Shown here: positions 1-9,611 of the stretch, one piece after another
How the letters are laid out: each line of letters begins with the position of its first letter
Position numbering within the stretch: position 1 is the stretch's first letter
Notes under the pieces: model-generated
Told to the model about the DNA's origin: nothing
Seen by the model: only the letters and a program-made list of their open reading frames with translations
Databases searched by the model: none
Assembly: GCA_015060695.1 (NCBI GenBank)
Contig: SUYA01000014.1
Coordinates: 1-52,485 of the forward strand
Length of the DNA stretch: 52,485 bases
Direction: 5' to 3'
Origin: Mediterranea massiliensis
GTDB taxonomy: Bacteria; Bacteroidota; Bacteroidia; Bacteroidales; Bacteroidaceae
Translations under genes and position numbers: made by a program

Positions 1-433
1 ACAGAGAGCCTGTTGAGGTTTGCGTGGCCTTAGCTTGCCTCATCAAGCTGTTGCAAACATACAATCCCGTTTTTCGTTTTCACGAAATAAAATTCCATTC
101 TTTTCAAAATTAACAGTTGATAACATCGTAATAGACTGTTTTATAACGAGATAAAAAATCGAAAAAATGATTTTTTCTTATTTTGTCAAGATACAAGAAA
201 ACGTGTCTGAATATTTTACAAATTGATACTTAAACTCATTTTTACCCTAATAAAAACGATTGCTTATGAGAGGTGGGATTGCGAAACTTTACTTGATAAT
301 GTGGAGCTTCTCAATAGAAATGCTTTTGGAAATTCCGACGATTAGGAGATTTACAGATTTTAACGGATGGCATTTTATTTTACAAATGGACTTTAAATAA
401 AAAAACGTCTTTTGTCGTTTCGTAGTCGTTTTA
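1..433. other. AT-rich non-coding start of window
   Basis: No convincing gene, RNA or repeat was seen here. The stretch is clearly AT-rich with stops in all frames. It could be an intergenic region or the edge of an acquired segment carrying the next two genes, but nothing in the sequence decides this. Confidence 0.5.
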
Positions 434-465
434 TTTGCGGTTGCATGGTAGTTTTATTATCTTCG
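434..465 (+). promoter_or_regulatory. Probable Bacteroides-type promoter for the 488-aa protein
   Basis: TTTG at 434-437 and TATCTTCG at 458-465 are 20 bases apart. They match the -33 TTTG and -7 TAnnTTTG elements with one mismatch in the -7. The start codon lies 22 bases downstream. Confidence 0.45.
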
Positions 466-487
466 CCATCTGTTAATTTATCAATGA

Positions 488-1954
488 ATGTTTATGGAAA
501 CTAAGGTATATTGGAACCGGTTGTTGGAACGATTGAGAAATGAGTTGGATGGTGTGACACAAAACGTGACTACTCCGTTGGCTTTCAACCTGCGTATGTT
601 GGCGGCTATTTCTGATGCCGAGCAGGTGTATCAATGCATGCAATCTCTTTATCGGAAATGGTGTACGGAATTGCCTTTTATAGGAGATGAGGGCATGGAG
701 GTGGATTGGGTAGAGGTAAGCTCGATGTATCAAGAAGCCTTTGCCGATTTTAGGGAAATTGGTGCAGAGATGGAATACCCCAATACTTATGTTTCGCTGG
801 CTCCACCCAAAGAGTTGAAGGGGTGGCGTCAATGGGATCGTGAAGCCTCTTTTCGACGCGAAGAGGGCGAAGAGAAGGATTTGAATAGCCCCGATTATGC
901 CCGCTTTTTGCAACCCTCTTGCAAGAAAAATGTGTGGTGTTTTGTGGCTAACGAACTTTCTACACCCACTAATAGTCAGCCTTCATTGCGCAGTATGTTG
1001 CGCAACTATTCCCTTGCAAACAGTGAGGAGTTGCAGGAGGCATTGCGTCGCATTTATCAGAAAATTCATAAAACTGCCCAAGCCATAGACCTGTTGTTGT
1101 GTAGGCCACAAAAGGTGATTAAAGAGCGGGAGGCATTGGATGGGCTGATGAAAGATTTTTTTGTGCGGCTGGTTAGGAAGTATTCTCCTCATACAGGACA
1201 TGGTATTGCGTATGCCATTGTAAGGGAGTATGAGGAGTGGTTAGAAGAGCATAGTAACTCTGTATCTGAATCACTTTTGCTCATGAAGGAAGAGGAGTGC
1301 TGGCAACGCTTACTGAAGTCCCATTTCCTGGATGACTTGATGTGTACACATGGGAATCAGGAGTATGAACCGGCACGTACACAAGAGATAGTGGATGAAA
1401 TGTTGTTCTGCAAGAATGTGTCAGCCGAAATAAGAGAGGAACAGCAGGCCATGGCCATTGGGCGATATATCTATCGCTATCAGTTGGAGTATAAGGATTG
1501 GGCTGGACGGACAAAGGCTTTTCTGCGCTATTTCATCTTCCGGGAACGGATAGCCGAACTACGCATCCAACAAGCGAAAAAGAACTTAGCTTTGAACGAG
1601 CAGGAGTTGAAAATAAGGGGCTGCATCCTGAAACTGCTGAGTGAAAAAGACAAAGAAGGAAAACCTATGATGCAGCAACAGAGCTATTGGTTTGTTATAT
1701 ATAGGATATTGGTGGATTATTACGGATGGGATAAGAATCTGAAGTCTTTCTGTGATGCCATGAAACGATGGAATGTGGCTGATGGTACTCCGCCCTGTTC
1801 TTATGAAAGTTTGAAGAAGGTGAATCCCTTTTTTTCCGTCAGAGCCTTTGATTCATGGAAAGTCGATAAATATGATGGCAGTAAGGCAATCTTTTATAAA
1901 ATGCATACGGTGGCCAAACGATTCAAGGAGTTTTTAGAAGTTGAAATGGGGTGA
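488..1954 (+). CDS. Hypothetical soluble 488-aa protein
   Basis: I do not recognise this protein with confidence. It faintly resembles Bacteroides proteins of the DUF6043 type, from memory only. It has no signal peptide or membrane segment and is rich in Glu, Arg, Trp and Tyr, so it is probably a helical cytoplasmic protein. The C-terminal ~90 residues (WFVIYRILVDYYGWD onward) look like a compact domain. ATG at 488 follows the promoter at 434-465; a second in-frame ATG at 494 is also possible. A 161-base gap with a promoter-like motif separates it from the P5-like gene, so the two may be transcribed separately. Confidence 0.6.
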   Translation: MFMETKVYWNRLLERLRNELDGVTQNVTTPLAFNLRMLAAISDAEQVYQCMQSLYRKWCTELPFIGDEGMEVDWVEVSSMYQEAFADFREIGAEMEYPNTYVSLAPPKELKGWRQWDREASFRREEGEEKDLNSPDYARFLQPSCKKNVWCFVANELSTPTNSQPSLRSMLRNYSLANSEELQEALRRIYQKIHKTAQAIDLLLCRPQKVIKEREALDGLMKDFFVRLVRKYSPHTGHGIAYAIVREYEEWLEEHSNSVSESLLLMKEEECWQRLLKSHFLDDLMCTHGNQEYEPARTQEIVDEMLFCKNVSAEIREEQQAMAIGRYIYRYQLEYKDWAGRTKAFLRYFIFRERIAELRIQQAKKNLALNEQELKIRGCILKLLSEKDKEGKPMMQQQSYWFVIYRILVDYYGWDKNLKSFCDAMKRWNVADGTPPCSYESLKKVNPFFSVRAFDSWKVDKYDGSKAIFYKMHTVAKRFKEFLEVEMG

Positions 1955-2054
1955 TTTGTAAAATTCACTGAAAGAAGTTTCCCGCCATTTCAAGAACCTT
2001 CCCCACGCTATTCCCCTGATGGGTATATTCTTATTCGCATATTTTATTTTGTTT

Positions 2055-2062
2055 TAGTTTTG
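2055..2062 (+). promoter_or_regulatory. -7 element upstream of the P5-like gene
   Basis: TAGTTTTG matches the Bacteroides -7 consensus TAnnTTTG and lies 53 bases before the ATG at 2116. No clear -33 TTG is visible at the right distance. The overlapping palindrome CGATCGATCG at 2069-2078 lies in the expected 5' leader. Confidence 0.35.
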
Positions 2063-2115
2063 CATCACGATCGATCGCAAAAACTTAATTTTAAACCATT
2101 TAAACGAAATGAAAT

Positions 2116-2598
2116 ATGAGTAAGAAAATAAAGACTCGTGGATTTCGCAATAACAATCCACTGAATATTCGTAAGGGTGTGAGCCGTTGGGAAGGTCGTG
2201 CCAAAGAACAGAATGATGCCGAGTTTGTAACTTTTTGCAGCATGGCTATGGGCTATCGTGCCGCCTGGAAGTTGATGGATAGCTATCGCTTGCGTTTACT
2301 GAAACAGGGGCTGTCATATACGTTGAATAACATTATTCTATGCTGGGCGCCACCGGCCGAAGGCAATGATACACATGCCTATATTCAGGCAGTAGTAGGC
2401 ATCCTTAAAAAATTGGGTGGTGAGGAATGGTTGTGCCCTCCTTTTTCTCCATTGGGTGCTCCGGTTATGGCTCGCATCCTGGCGGCTATGACCTGCGTGG
2501 AGAATGGCATCGCTTATAAGGATGTGCCCCGCCAGGCTGTGGAAAAGGGTTTCCAACTGGCTTTCCCTGATGAGAAGCCGTTGCGTGTGGAATGGTAA
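2116..2598 (+). CDS. Phage structural protein P5 / lysozyme-like family protein
   Basis: A 160-aa protein with RGFRNNNPLNIRKG at residues 8-21 followed by W..R. This is the signature of bacterial proteins annotated structural protein P5, a virion-associated, lysozyme-like group that is common as single copies in Bacteroides. It has no signal peptide. No other phage gene is nearby, so it may be a domesticated phage gene or a cell-wall enzyme. The family call rests on the N-terminal motif; the catalytic role is inferred. A strong bidirectional hairpin follows the stop codon. Confidence 0.7.
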   Translation: MSKKIKTRGFRNNNPLNIRKGVSRWEGRAKEQNDAEFVTFCSMAMGYRAAWKLMDSYRLRLLKQGLSYTLNNIILCWAPPAEGNDTHAYIQAVVGILKKLGGEEWLCPPFSPLGAPVMARILAAMTCVENGIAYKDVPRQAVEKGFQLAFPDEKPLRVEW

Positions 2599-2606
2599 CC
2601 TGATAT

Positions 2607-2653
2607 AAAAAAGAATTGCTCTCCATTTTTTCTTGGAGAACAATTCTTTTTTT
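2607..2653. terminator. Bidirectional rho-independent terminator
   Basis: An inverted repeat (AAGAATTG-CTCTCCA pairing with TGGAGA-ACAATTCTT) is flanked by A and T runs on both sides. It lies between the convergent P5-like and FKBP genes and can stop transcription from both. Confidence 0.85.
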
Positions 2654-2665
2654 ATGCCGTGTATA

Positions 2666-3289
2666 TTACAGTTCTACATCGTTCAGTATCACATCGAAGG
2701 TCAAGGCTGAGTAGGCCAAAATGGTGCCTGAATCTTCCGAGCCGTAGGCGCATTGCCAAGGGATGTACATCATCCAACGCTCTCCGCTATGCATATACTG
2801 TAGGGCGGTGGTCCAGCCGGCTATCAGACCGTTGACGGGAAACGTGGTAGGAGAGTCGAACGGGGTAGGCATTCGTTGGCTGCCGTCCAAATTGCCTTGT
2901 TCGATGGCCGAATAGCCGGTAAAGTTTCCGTCGAACCTCTTGCCTAAGATGTCGGTGCCATAGTAGTAGGTGGTGACACTCGATGTGTAGTAAGGCCTTA
3001 CACCTTCGGGGTTGGCAGTCAACTTCTTGCAATAGATGTAGTAGCTGTTTATGTCTGTGCTGACCGACGATACCTTGATGGCAAAAAGTTTGCCTACCGG
3101 CACCTGTTTGGCCTGCTCTACGGTGGCTACCAAACTACCGGCAGCAGCTATTTCCAACGAGTCGATGAAGGCTTCGTTGCGCTCTTGCCAGTTGTCATAT
3201 TCACTGACTTCTTCTACTTCTTCGCAAGCGGTGAATATTCCCATGAGAAGAGCGAAAAGGAGGCTGAGCGTCCAGGTTGTTTCTTTCAT
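2666..3289 (-). CDS. FKBP-type peptidyl-prolyl isomerase lipoprotein
   Basis: A 207-aa protein with a lipoprotein signal peptide ending in FTAC (Cys22), so it should be anchored in the cell envelope. The C-terminal third carries FKBP features: the GLIAGW motif (VIxGW-type), a YIPWQCAYGS flap segment, and the final strand LTFDVILNDVEL. This implies prolyl isomerase or chaperone activity on envelope proteins. The Asp/Tyr active-site pattern is only partly canonical, so catalysis is unproven. It starts 11 bases after the glycyl-tRNA synthetase stop, so the two are probably cotranscribed. Confidence 0.85.
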   Translation of the reverse strand: MKETTWTLSLLFALLMGIFTACEEVEEVSEYDNWQERNEAFIDSLEIAAAGSLVATVEQAKQVPVGKLFAIKVSSVSTDINSYYIYCKKLTANPEGVRPYYTSSVTTYYYGTDILGKRFDGNFTGYSAIEQGNLDGSQRMPTPFDSPTTFPVNGLIAGWTTALQYMHSGERWMMYIPWQCAYGSEDSGTILAYSALTFDVILNDVEL

Positions 3290-3300
3290 ATGCAGTCTTG

Positions 3301-4842
3301 TTATTGTAAAGTCTTCAGTAACGATGTGATGCTCACGCGATCGGCAATGATGCTGTTCAGCTGGCTGATGGCTACGCGCTCTTGTTGCATGGTGTCGCGA
3401 TTACGCAATGTTACCATGCCGTCTTCCAAAGTCTGGTGGTCAACGGTTACGCAATATGGTGTACCGATGGCATCTTGGCGACGATAACGCTTGCCGATAG
3501 AGTCTTTTTCGTCATACTGACAATTGAAGTGGAACTTCAAGTCGTCGATAATCTCGCGTGCTTTTTCGGGCAGACCGTCTTTCTTAACCAACGGCATGAC
3601 AGCCAGTTTCACCGGTGCAAGTGCTGCAGGCAATTTCAACACTACGCGGGTTTCGCCATTTTCCAATTTTTCTTCTTGGTAAGAAGCAGAGAGGATGCTG
3701 AGGAACATACGATCGACACCGATAGAAGTTTCAATCACATAAGGTACATAGCTTTCATTGGTTTCGGGGTCGAAATACTTGATATTCTTACCGCTGTACT
3801 TTTCGTGTTGAGAGAGGTCGAAGTTGGTGCGGCTATGAATACCTTCTACTTCCTTGAAGCCGAATGGCATGAGGAATTCGATGTCGGTAGCAGCATTGGC
3901 ATAGTGAGCCAACTTGTCGTGATCGTGATAGCGATAGTGGTCATCACCGAAGCCGAGGGCTTTGTGCCACTTCAAGCGAGTTTCTTTCCACTTGGCAAAC
4001 CAGTCGAGTTCAGTGCCTGGCTTCACGAAGAACTGCATCTCCATTTGTTCGAACTCACGCATACGGAAGATGAACTGACGTGCTACGATTTCGTTACGGA
4101 AAGCCTTACCGATTTGTGCAATACCGAAAGGAACTTTCATGCGACCGGTCTTCTGTACATTCAGGTAGTTCACGAAGATGCCCTGAGCAGTTTCCGGACG
4201 AAGGTAAATCTTCATAGCGCCATCGGCAGTTGAACCCATTTCGGTAGAGAACATCAAGTTGAACTGACGCACTTCTGTCCAATTGCGTGTACCGCTCAAA
4301 GGACATACAATTTCCTCGTCGAGGATGATTTGACGAAGTTCGTTCAAATCGTTATCGTTCAAAGCCTTGCTAAAACGTTCGTGCAACGCATCGCGCTTAG
4401 CTTGATAATCTAAAACGCGTGCATTTGTAGCACGGAATTGAGCCTCATCAAATGCTTCACCGAAACGCTTTGCAGCCTTAGCAACTTCCTTGTTAATCTT
4501 TTCATCGTACTTGGCCAACTGATCTTCAATCAGTACGTCTGCACGATAACGCTTCTTTGAGTCACGGTTGTCAATCAAGGGGTCGTTGAAAGCATCCACG
4601 TGTCCGCTGGCTTTCCAGATAGTGGGGTGCATGAAGATGGCCGAGTCAATACCTACGATGTTTTCGTGCAGCAATACCATGCTTTGCCACCAATATTGTT
4701 TGATGTTATTTTTGAGTTCCACACCCATTTGTCCGTAGTCATATACGGCGCCCAATCCGTCGTAAATCTCACTGCTGGGGAATACAAAACCATACTCCTT
4801 GCAATGCGATACGAGTTTCTTAAATACGTCTTCTTGTGCCAT
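3301..4842 (-). CDS. glyS: Glycine--tRNA ligase (single-chain alpha2 type)
   Basis: A 513-aa class II aminoacyl-tRNA synthetase that charges tRNA-Gly. It is the eukaryote/archaeal-like homodimeric form used by Bacteroidetes, not the separate GlyQ and GlyS subunits of E. coli. The N-terminus (KLVSHCKEYGFVFPSSEIY) is typical. Motif 2 (AFRNE near residue 248, then REFEQMEMQFF) and motif 3 (GVDRMFLSIL) are intact. The C-terminal anticodon-binding domain (LAPVKLAVMPL..., RYRRQDAIGTPY) is complete. A -7 element lies upstream at 4895-4902. Confidence 0.97.
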   Translation of the reverse strand: MAQEDVFKKLVSHCKEYGFVFPSSEIYDGLGAVYDYGQMGVELKNNIKQYWWQSMVLLHENIVGIDSAIFMHPTIWKASGHVDAFNDPLIDNRDSKKRYRADVLIEDQLAKYDEKINKEVAKAAKRFGEAFDEAQFRATNARVLDYQAKRDALHERFSKALNDNDLNELRQIILDEEIVCPLSGTRNWTEVRQFNLMFSTEMGSTADGAMKIYLRPETAQGIFVNYLNVQKTGRMKVPFGIAQIGKAFRNEIVARQFIFRMREFEQMEMQFFVKPGTELDWFAKWKETRLKWHKALGFGDDHYRYHDHDKLAHYANAATDIEFLMPFGFKEVEGIHSRTNFDLSQHEKYSGKNIKYFDPETNESYVPYVIETSIGVDRMFLSILSASYQEEKLENGETRVVLKLPAALAPVKLAVMPLVKKDGLPEKAREIIDDLKFHFNCQYDEKDSIGKRYRRQDAIGTPYCVTVDHQTLEDGMVTLRNRDTMQQERVAISQLNSIIADRVSITSLLKTLQ

Positions 4843-4894
4843 TTTTGTTGTATCTTTATTTTGAATATTTTCTATGTTATGATTAAAAACGGGG

Positions 4895-4902
4895 CAAAGA
4901 TA
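4895..4902 (-). promoter_or_regulatory. -7 element of the glyS promoter
   Basis: On the minus strand this reads TATCTTTG, a perfect TAnnTTTG match, 53 bases upstream of the glyS ATG. A clear -33 TTG is not visible. Confidence 0.5.
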
Positions 4903-5014
4903 ACTATTTCTCCCGTTATTTGCCTCACAGACACCTATTTTATAGTATTTTTTTGGATTTCATGACACATGAAGTGCCTTGACGATGGTCGGAAGATGAT
5001 TTGCCACTTAAAAC

Positions 5015-5045
5015 TTGGCTGCCCGAAATATTTTACCTATTTTTG
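5015..5045 (+). promoter_or_regulatory. Promoter of the parC-DUF3316-S41 operon
   Basis: TTG at 5015-5017 and TATTTTTG at 5038-5045 are 20 bases apart, a near-perfect Bacteroides sigma-ABfr-type promoter. The ATG is 23 bases downstream. Confidence 0.75.
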
Positions 5046-5067
5046 TGGCAAATCTCCAAAATAGACT

Positions 5068-7734
5068 ATGAGCGAAGACCTTGAAGAACTGAAAAACAAC
5101 CCCGATAATGAAGTGCCTCAAGAGCACTCAGACTATAAACCGGCCGATGGTAAGGATGGCAAAGTGAAGCACCAACTGAGCGGTATGTATCAGAATTGGT
5201 TCTTGGATTATGCATCGTATGTAATCCTGGAACGTGCTGTGCCCCACATTATGGACGGATTGAAACCGGTGCAACGACGGATACTACACAGCATGCGCCG
5301 CATGGAGGATGGGCGCTACAACAAGGTGGCTAATATTGTGGGACATACCATGCAGTTTCACCCGCATGGGGATGCCAGCATTGGCGATGCGTTGGTGCAA
5401 CTGGGGCAAAAGGAGATGCTCATTGATTGTCAGGGTAACTGGGGAAATATCTTGACAGGTGACGGGGCTGCCGCACCGCGTTACATCGAGGCACGTCTGT
5501 CGAAATTTGCACTCGATGTGGTCTTTAACCCGAAAACTACCGAATGGAAACTATCGTATGACGGCCGAAATAAAGAGCCGATTACCCTGCCGGTGAAGTT
5601 CCCCCTGCTGTTGGCACAAGGGGTAGAGGGTATTGCCGTGGGACTTTCCTCCAAGATTCTGCCTCATAACTACAACGAATTGTGTGAGGCTGCCATCAGC
5701 TACTTGCATAAAGAGGAGTTCAAACTCTATCCCGACTTCCAGACAGGAGGCTCGATAGATGTATCGAAATATAACGACGGTGAGCGTGGTGGAAGTGTGC
5801 GCATCCGTGCCAAGATAGAGAAACTGGATAACAAGACACTGGTTATCCGAGAAATTCCTTACGGAAAGACCGTAGCCAGTGTGTGCGACTCTATTGTAAA
5901 GGCCAGTGAGAAGGGGAAGATAAAGATACGAAAGGTGGAAGACCTGACGTCGGGCAGCGTAGAGATTCTGGTGCATCTGGCACCGGGGGTATCGAGCGAC
6001 AAGACCATTGATGCACTCTTTGCCTTTACCGATTGCGAAATAAGTATTTCGCCCAACTGTTGTGTAATTGATGAGCAAAAGCCCCACTTCCTTACGGTGA
6101 GCGATGTGTTGCGAAAATCGGTAGATAACACCCTGGCCCTGTTGCGCAAGGAGTTGGAGATACGGAAGGGTGAAATTTTGGAGAGCCTGCATTTTGCCTC
6201 CTTGGAAAAAATATTTATAGAGGAGCGTATTTATAAAGACAAGGAATTTGAAGAGGCCAAGAATATGGATGCAGCCTGCGAACACATTGATGAACGGCTG
6301 ACCCCTTACTATCCCACTTTCATACGTGAGGTGACGAAAGAGGATATCCTGAAGTTGATGGAAATAAAGATGGCACGTATCTTGAAGTTCAATTCTGTCA
6401 AGGCCGAAGAACTGATTGCGCGAATGAAGGCCGATGTGAAGGAGATAAACCGTCACTTGAAGCACATAGTAGAATATACCGTAGAGTGGTACCGGATGTT
6501 GAAAGAGAAATACGGCAAGGAGTTTCCACGACGTACCGAGTTGCGTAACTTCGACGTGATAGACACCGCCAAAGTGGTGGAGGCCAACGAGAAACTATAC
6601 ATCAATCGCGATGAGGGATTTATTGGAACTTCGCTGAAGAAAGATGAGTTCCTTTGTAATTGTTCGAAACTGGACGATGTTATCATCTTCTATCGCGACG
6701 GGCGATATATCATTACCGGGGTGGCCGAGAAGAAGTTTGTCGGAAAGAACATCTTATACATCAATATATTCAAGAAAAACGACAAGCGTACCATCTACAA
6801 CGTGGTTTATCGCGATGGAAAAGAAGGTACATGCTTCATCAAGCGTTTCAATGTAACCAATATTGTGCGCGACCGCGAATATGATGTTACACAAGGCACT
6901 CCCGACTCGCGCATCATGTACTTCAGTGCCAATCCAAACGGTGAGGCCGAAATTATAAAAGTAACACTGAAGCCCAATCCACGCATTCGACACATTATTT
7001 TTGAGGAGGACTTTAGTCGTATCTTGATTAAAGGACGCCAATCGATGGGTAATATCGTGACCCGAAATCCGGTGCATCGCATCACTTTGAAACATAAGGG
7101 AGCTTCTACGCTGGGCGGACGACAAGTGTGGTTCGATTATGACATCTTGCGTCTTAATTACGATGGACGTGGCGAGTATTTGGGTGAATTCCAGGCAGAC
7201 GACAAGATTCTGGTAGTGCTGAATAACGGAGACTACTATACGACCACTTTCGATGTGAACAATCACTATGAAAGTAATATCAGCATTATGGAGAAGTTTG
7301 ACCCCAATAAGGTGTGGACAGCTGTATTCCGCGATGCCGAGCAACAGAATTACCCCTATGTAAAACGCTTTGTAATGGAGCAGAACAACCGGAAACTGAA
7401 CTACCTGTGTGACAACAAGCAGAACAAACTCCTGTTACTGACCGATGAGGCCTACCCGCGTTTGGAGGTGGTGTTCGGAGGATTGGACAGCTTCCGTGAG
7501 CCGTTGGTGATTGATGCCGATGAGTTTACGCCTGTTAGGAGTTACAAGGCTCACGGTAAACGTGCCACCACTTTCGAGATAGAGACCGTCAACGAGCTGG
7601 AACCCCTTCGCCGACAAGAACCGGTACAGCCGACTGAGGCCACCGAGGAGGAGCCGGAGAACCTGGACCCCGATCAAGGAAAGAGTGAAGGAGACATTCT
7701 GGATGAATTGACCGGACAGATGAAGTTGTTTTAA
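5068..7734 (+). CDS. parC: DNA topoisomerase IV subunit A
   Basis: An 888-aa type IIA topoisomerase A subunit that breaks and rejoins double-stranded DNA through a tyrosine-phosphate link, acting with the ParE subunit. The winged-helix core has DGLKPVQRRILHSM near residue 70 and HPHGD. The catalytic tyrosine is in AAAPRYIEAR (Tyr139). The C-terminal half is a divergent beta-pinwheel with an acidic tail. No GyrA box (QRRGGKG type) is visible, which favours topoisomerase IV over gyrase. It heads an operon with two envelope genes: 13 bases to the DUF3316 gene, then 4 bases to the protease. Confidence 0.9.
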   Translation: MSEDLEELKNNPDNEVPQEHSDYKPADGKDGKVKHQLSGMYQNWFLDYASYVILERAVPHIMDGLKPVQRRILHSMRRMEDGRYNKVANIVGHTMQFHPHGDASIGDALVQLGQKEMLIDCQGNWGNILTGDGAAAPRYIEARLSKFALDVVFNPKTTEWKLSYDGRNKEPITLPVKFPLLLAQGVEGIAVGLSSKILPHNYNELCEAAISYLHKEEFKLYPDFQTGGSIDVSKYNDGERGGSVRIRAKIEKLDNKTLVIREIPYGKTVASVCDSIVKASEKGKIKIRKVEDLTSGSVEILVHLAPGVSSDKTIDALFAFTDCEISISPNCCVIDEQKPHFLTVSDVLRKSVDNTLALLRKELEIRKGEILESLHFASLEKIFIEERIYKDKEFEEAKNMDAACEHIDERLTPYYPTFIREVTKEDILKLMEIKMARILKFNSVKAEELIARMKADVKEINRHLKHIVEYTVEWYRMLKEKYGKEFPRRTELRNFDVIDTAKVVEANEKLYINRDEGFIGTSLKKDEFLCNCSKLDDVIIFYRDGRYIITGVAEKKFVGKNILYINIFKKNDKRTIYNVVYRDGKEGTCFIKRFNVTNIVRDREYDVTQGTPDSRIMYFSANPNGEAEIIKVTLKPNPRIRHIIFEEDFSRILIKGRQSMGNIVTRNPVHRITLKHKGASTLGGRQVWFDYDILRLNYDGRGEYLGEFQADDKILVVLNNGDYYTTTFDVNNHYESNISIMEKFDPNKVWTAVFRDAEQQNYPYVKRFVMEQNNRKLNYLCDNKQNKLLLLTDEAYPRLEVVFGGLDSFREPLVIDADEFTPVRSYKAHGKRATTFEIETVNELEPLRRQEPVQPTEATEEEPENLDPDQGKSEGDILDELTGQMKLF

Positions 7735-7747
7735 GAAACCGCAAAGA

Positions 7748-8545
7748 ATGAAGTACGGCCTACACAAACTGATATGCACCCTTGGCTGGCTGTTGACAAC
7801 TTCTTGCCTATGGGCACAACAAGATTCCATCATTACCCGTGCTACCCTTTATGGTGTGGGTTTTGCCAATGTATTCGATACTTATCTGTCACCGCAAGAG
7901 TATAAGGGGGTGGATTTTCGCATGAGTCGTGAAAGTATGAAGATGACTCGCCGCTGGGAAAATATTTCGCAGCAGACATTCTTTCAGGCAGACCTTAGTT
8001 ATACACATAACAAAGTGGACAATAACAATACATTGGCGGCTTTGGCCAATTGGAATTATGGATTGCATTACCATTTTCCTATTCATTCTAACCTGACTTT
8101 ACTGGCCGGTGGCGTGGCCGATTTGAACGGAGGATTTGTTTATAACTTGCGCAATGGAAATAATCCTGCCCAAGCACGTGCCTACATTAACCTGGCGGCA
8201 TCGGGTATGGCTATTTGGAAGACCCGGATAAGGCAGTTGCCGCTGACGCTGCGTTATCAGCTGAACCTGCCTTTGCTCGGACTGATGTTTATGCCCCATT
8301 ACGGACAATCCTATTACGAGATATTCAGTTTGGGACATGCTTCGGGAGTGGTGAATGTTACTTCTTTACACAATCAGCCTTCGCTCCGTCAGATGTTGAC
8401 GGCCGATTTCCCTTTAGGAAATGCCAAAATGCGATTGGCTTATGTTTGGGATGCCCAACAAGCTAAGGTGAATCATATAAAAATGCACCACTATGCCCAT
8501 GTGTTCATGGTGGGCTTTGTCAAGGAATTTGTTTTGGTGAGATGA
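7748..8545 (+). CDS. DUF3316 family exported protein
   Basis: A 265-aa protein with a cleavable signal peptide (hydrophobic stretch ending CLWAQQ, predicted cut after AQ). The mature part alternates short hydrophobic and polar strands (YGLHYHFPIHSNLTLLAGG, LTLRYQLNLPL) and ends in a strand with a terminal FVLVR, suggesting an outer-membrane or periplasmic beta-rich protein. It matches the Bacteroidetes DUF3316 family, whose function is unknown. It is probably translated from the parC mRNA. Confidence 0.75.
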   Translation: MKYGLHKLICTLGWLLTTSCLWAQQDSIITRATLYGVGFANVFDTYLSPQEYKGVDFRMSRESMKMTRRWENISQQTFFQADLSYTHNKVDNNNTLAALANWNYGLHYHFPIHSNLTLLAGGVADLNGGFVYNLRNGNNPAQARAYINLAASGMAIWKTRIRQLPLTLRYQLNLPLLGLMFMPHYGQSYYEIFSLGHASGVVNVTSLHNQPSLRQMLTADFPLGNAKMRLAYVWDAQQAKVNHIKMHHYAHVFMVGFVKEFVLVR

Positions 8546-8549
8546 GACT

Positions 8550-9551
8550 ATGAAACAGTTTGTACATATTGCATTGTTACTTGCTCTGCTCTCTCTCAGT
8601 GCATGTATCCGGGAGGAGGAATATACTAACGACCCACAAGGAAACTTTGAGGCTTTGTGGCAAATTATTGACGAGAGGTATTGTTTCTTTGATTATAAGG
8701 AGGTGGATTGGGATGAGATTTACGATAAATATCGTCCGTTGATTACAGAAGAGATGAGCAATGCCGGGCTTTTCGAGGTATTGGGCAATATGCTGGCCGA
8801 GTTGAAAGACGGACACGTCAACTTGTATTCCTCTTCGAATACAGCTCGGTATTGGGACTGGTATCTGGATTACCCACGTAACTACAACGAAGGGATTATA
8901 GAACACTATTTAGGGCGTGACTATCGCATTGCAGGCGGTATTAAATATACCATTTTGGAAGATAACATCGGTTATGCTTGCTATGAGTCTTTTGGTAGCG
9001 GAGTGGGAGAGGGAAACCTCAGTGAAGTACTTTCCTATTTTGCGGCTTGCAACGCTATTATTTTCGATGTGCGCAACAACGGTGGGGGGACGCTGACCTA
9101 TGCCCAACGCATAGCTGCCCGCTTTACCAACGAGAAAGTGCTAACGGGATATATTATGCATAAGACAGGTCCCGGACGTACCGATTTTTCTACTCCTGAA
9201 CCTATTTGGTTGGAGCCCTCGAACAGCATCCGTTGGCAGAAACCGGTGGTTGTACTGACCAACCGTCATTCGTATAGTGCCACTAACGATTTTGTTAATG
9301 CCATGCGCTATCTGCCTCATGTAATTATTATGGGTGACAAAACGGGGGGCGGTTCGGGACTTCCTTTTAGTTCGGAGTTGCCCAATGGTTGGGGAGTTCG
9401 TTTTTCGGCCAGCCCACATCTGGATGCCGACAAACAGCACATTGAGTTTGGCATTGAACCCGACATAAAAGTGGATATGTTGCCGGAAGATGAGGCAAAA
9501 AAGCTGGATACTATCATAGAAGAGGCAAGAAAATTGCTAAAAACAAAGTAA
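8550..9551 (+). CDS. S41 family peptidase lipoprotein (tail-specific protease-like)
   Basis: A 333-aa lipoprotein (lipobox LSAC, Cys19). The fold is that of C-terminal processing proteases: an N-terminal helical part (FEALWQIIDERYCFFDY), then the catalytic core with FDVRNNGGG, RHSYSAT containing the predicted nucleophile Ser243, and GDKTGGGSG with the predicted general base Lys264. It should cleave exported proteins in the periplasm. A typical PDZ domain is not evident between the helical part and the core. Four bases separate it from the DUF3316 gene. Confidence 0.88.
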   Translation: MKQFVHIALLLALLSLSACIREEEYTNDPQGNFEALWQIIDERYCFFDYKEVDWDEIYDKYRPLITEEMSNAGLFEVLGNMLAELKDGHVNLYSSSNTARYWDWYLDYPRNYNEGIIEHYLGRDYRIAGGIKYTILEDNIGYACYESFGSGVGEGNLSEVLSYFAACNAIIFDVRNNGGGTLTYAQRIAARFTNEKVLTGYIMHKTGPGRTDFSTPEPIWLEPSNSIRWQKPVVVLTNRHSYSATNDFVNAMRYLPHVIIMGDKTGGGSGLPFSSELPNGWGVRFSASPHLDADKQHIEFGIEPDIKVDMLPEDEAKKLDTIIEEARKLLKTK

Positions 9552-9555
9552 TAAG

Positions 9556-9586
9556 TTTGTAGAACCGGAAAAACTTCCTATCTTTG
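9556..9586 (+). promoter_or_regulatory. Promoter of tRNA-Leu
   Basis: TTTG at 9556-9559 and TATCTTTG at 9579-9586 are 19 bases apart, both exact matches to the Bacteroides consensus. The mature tRNA begins 25 bases downstream. Confidence 0.75.
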
Positions 9587-9611
9587 CCCCGCAATTAAGT
9601 AAAGGAGCTAA

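Noticed and set aside
2116..2598. Prophage
   Set aside because: Only one phage-type gene; no capsid, portal, terminase or integrase nearby.
3382..4233. Long plus-strand open frame opposite glyS
   Set aside because: Antisense shadow of a strongly conserved synthetase; no start signals and no recognisable domain.
5551..6465. 304-codon minus-strand frame opposite parC
   Set aside because: Shadow of the topoisomerase gene, low-complexity translation.
5068..7734. GyrA identity for the topoisomerase A subunit
   Set aside because: No GyrA-box was seen and the C-terminal part is divergent, so ParC was preferred; phylogeny would settle it.
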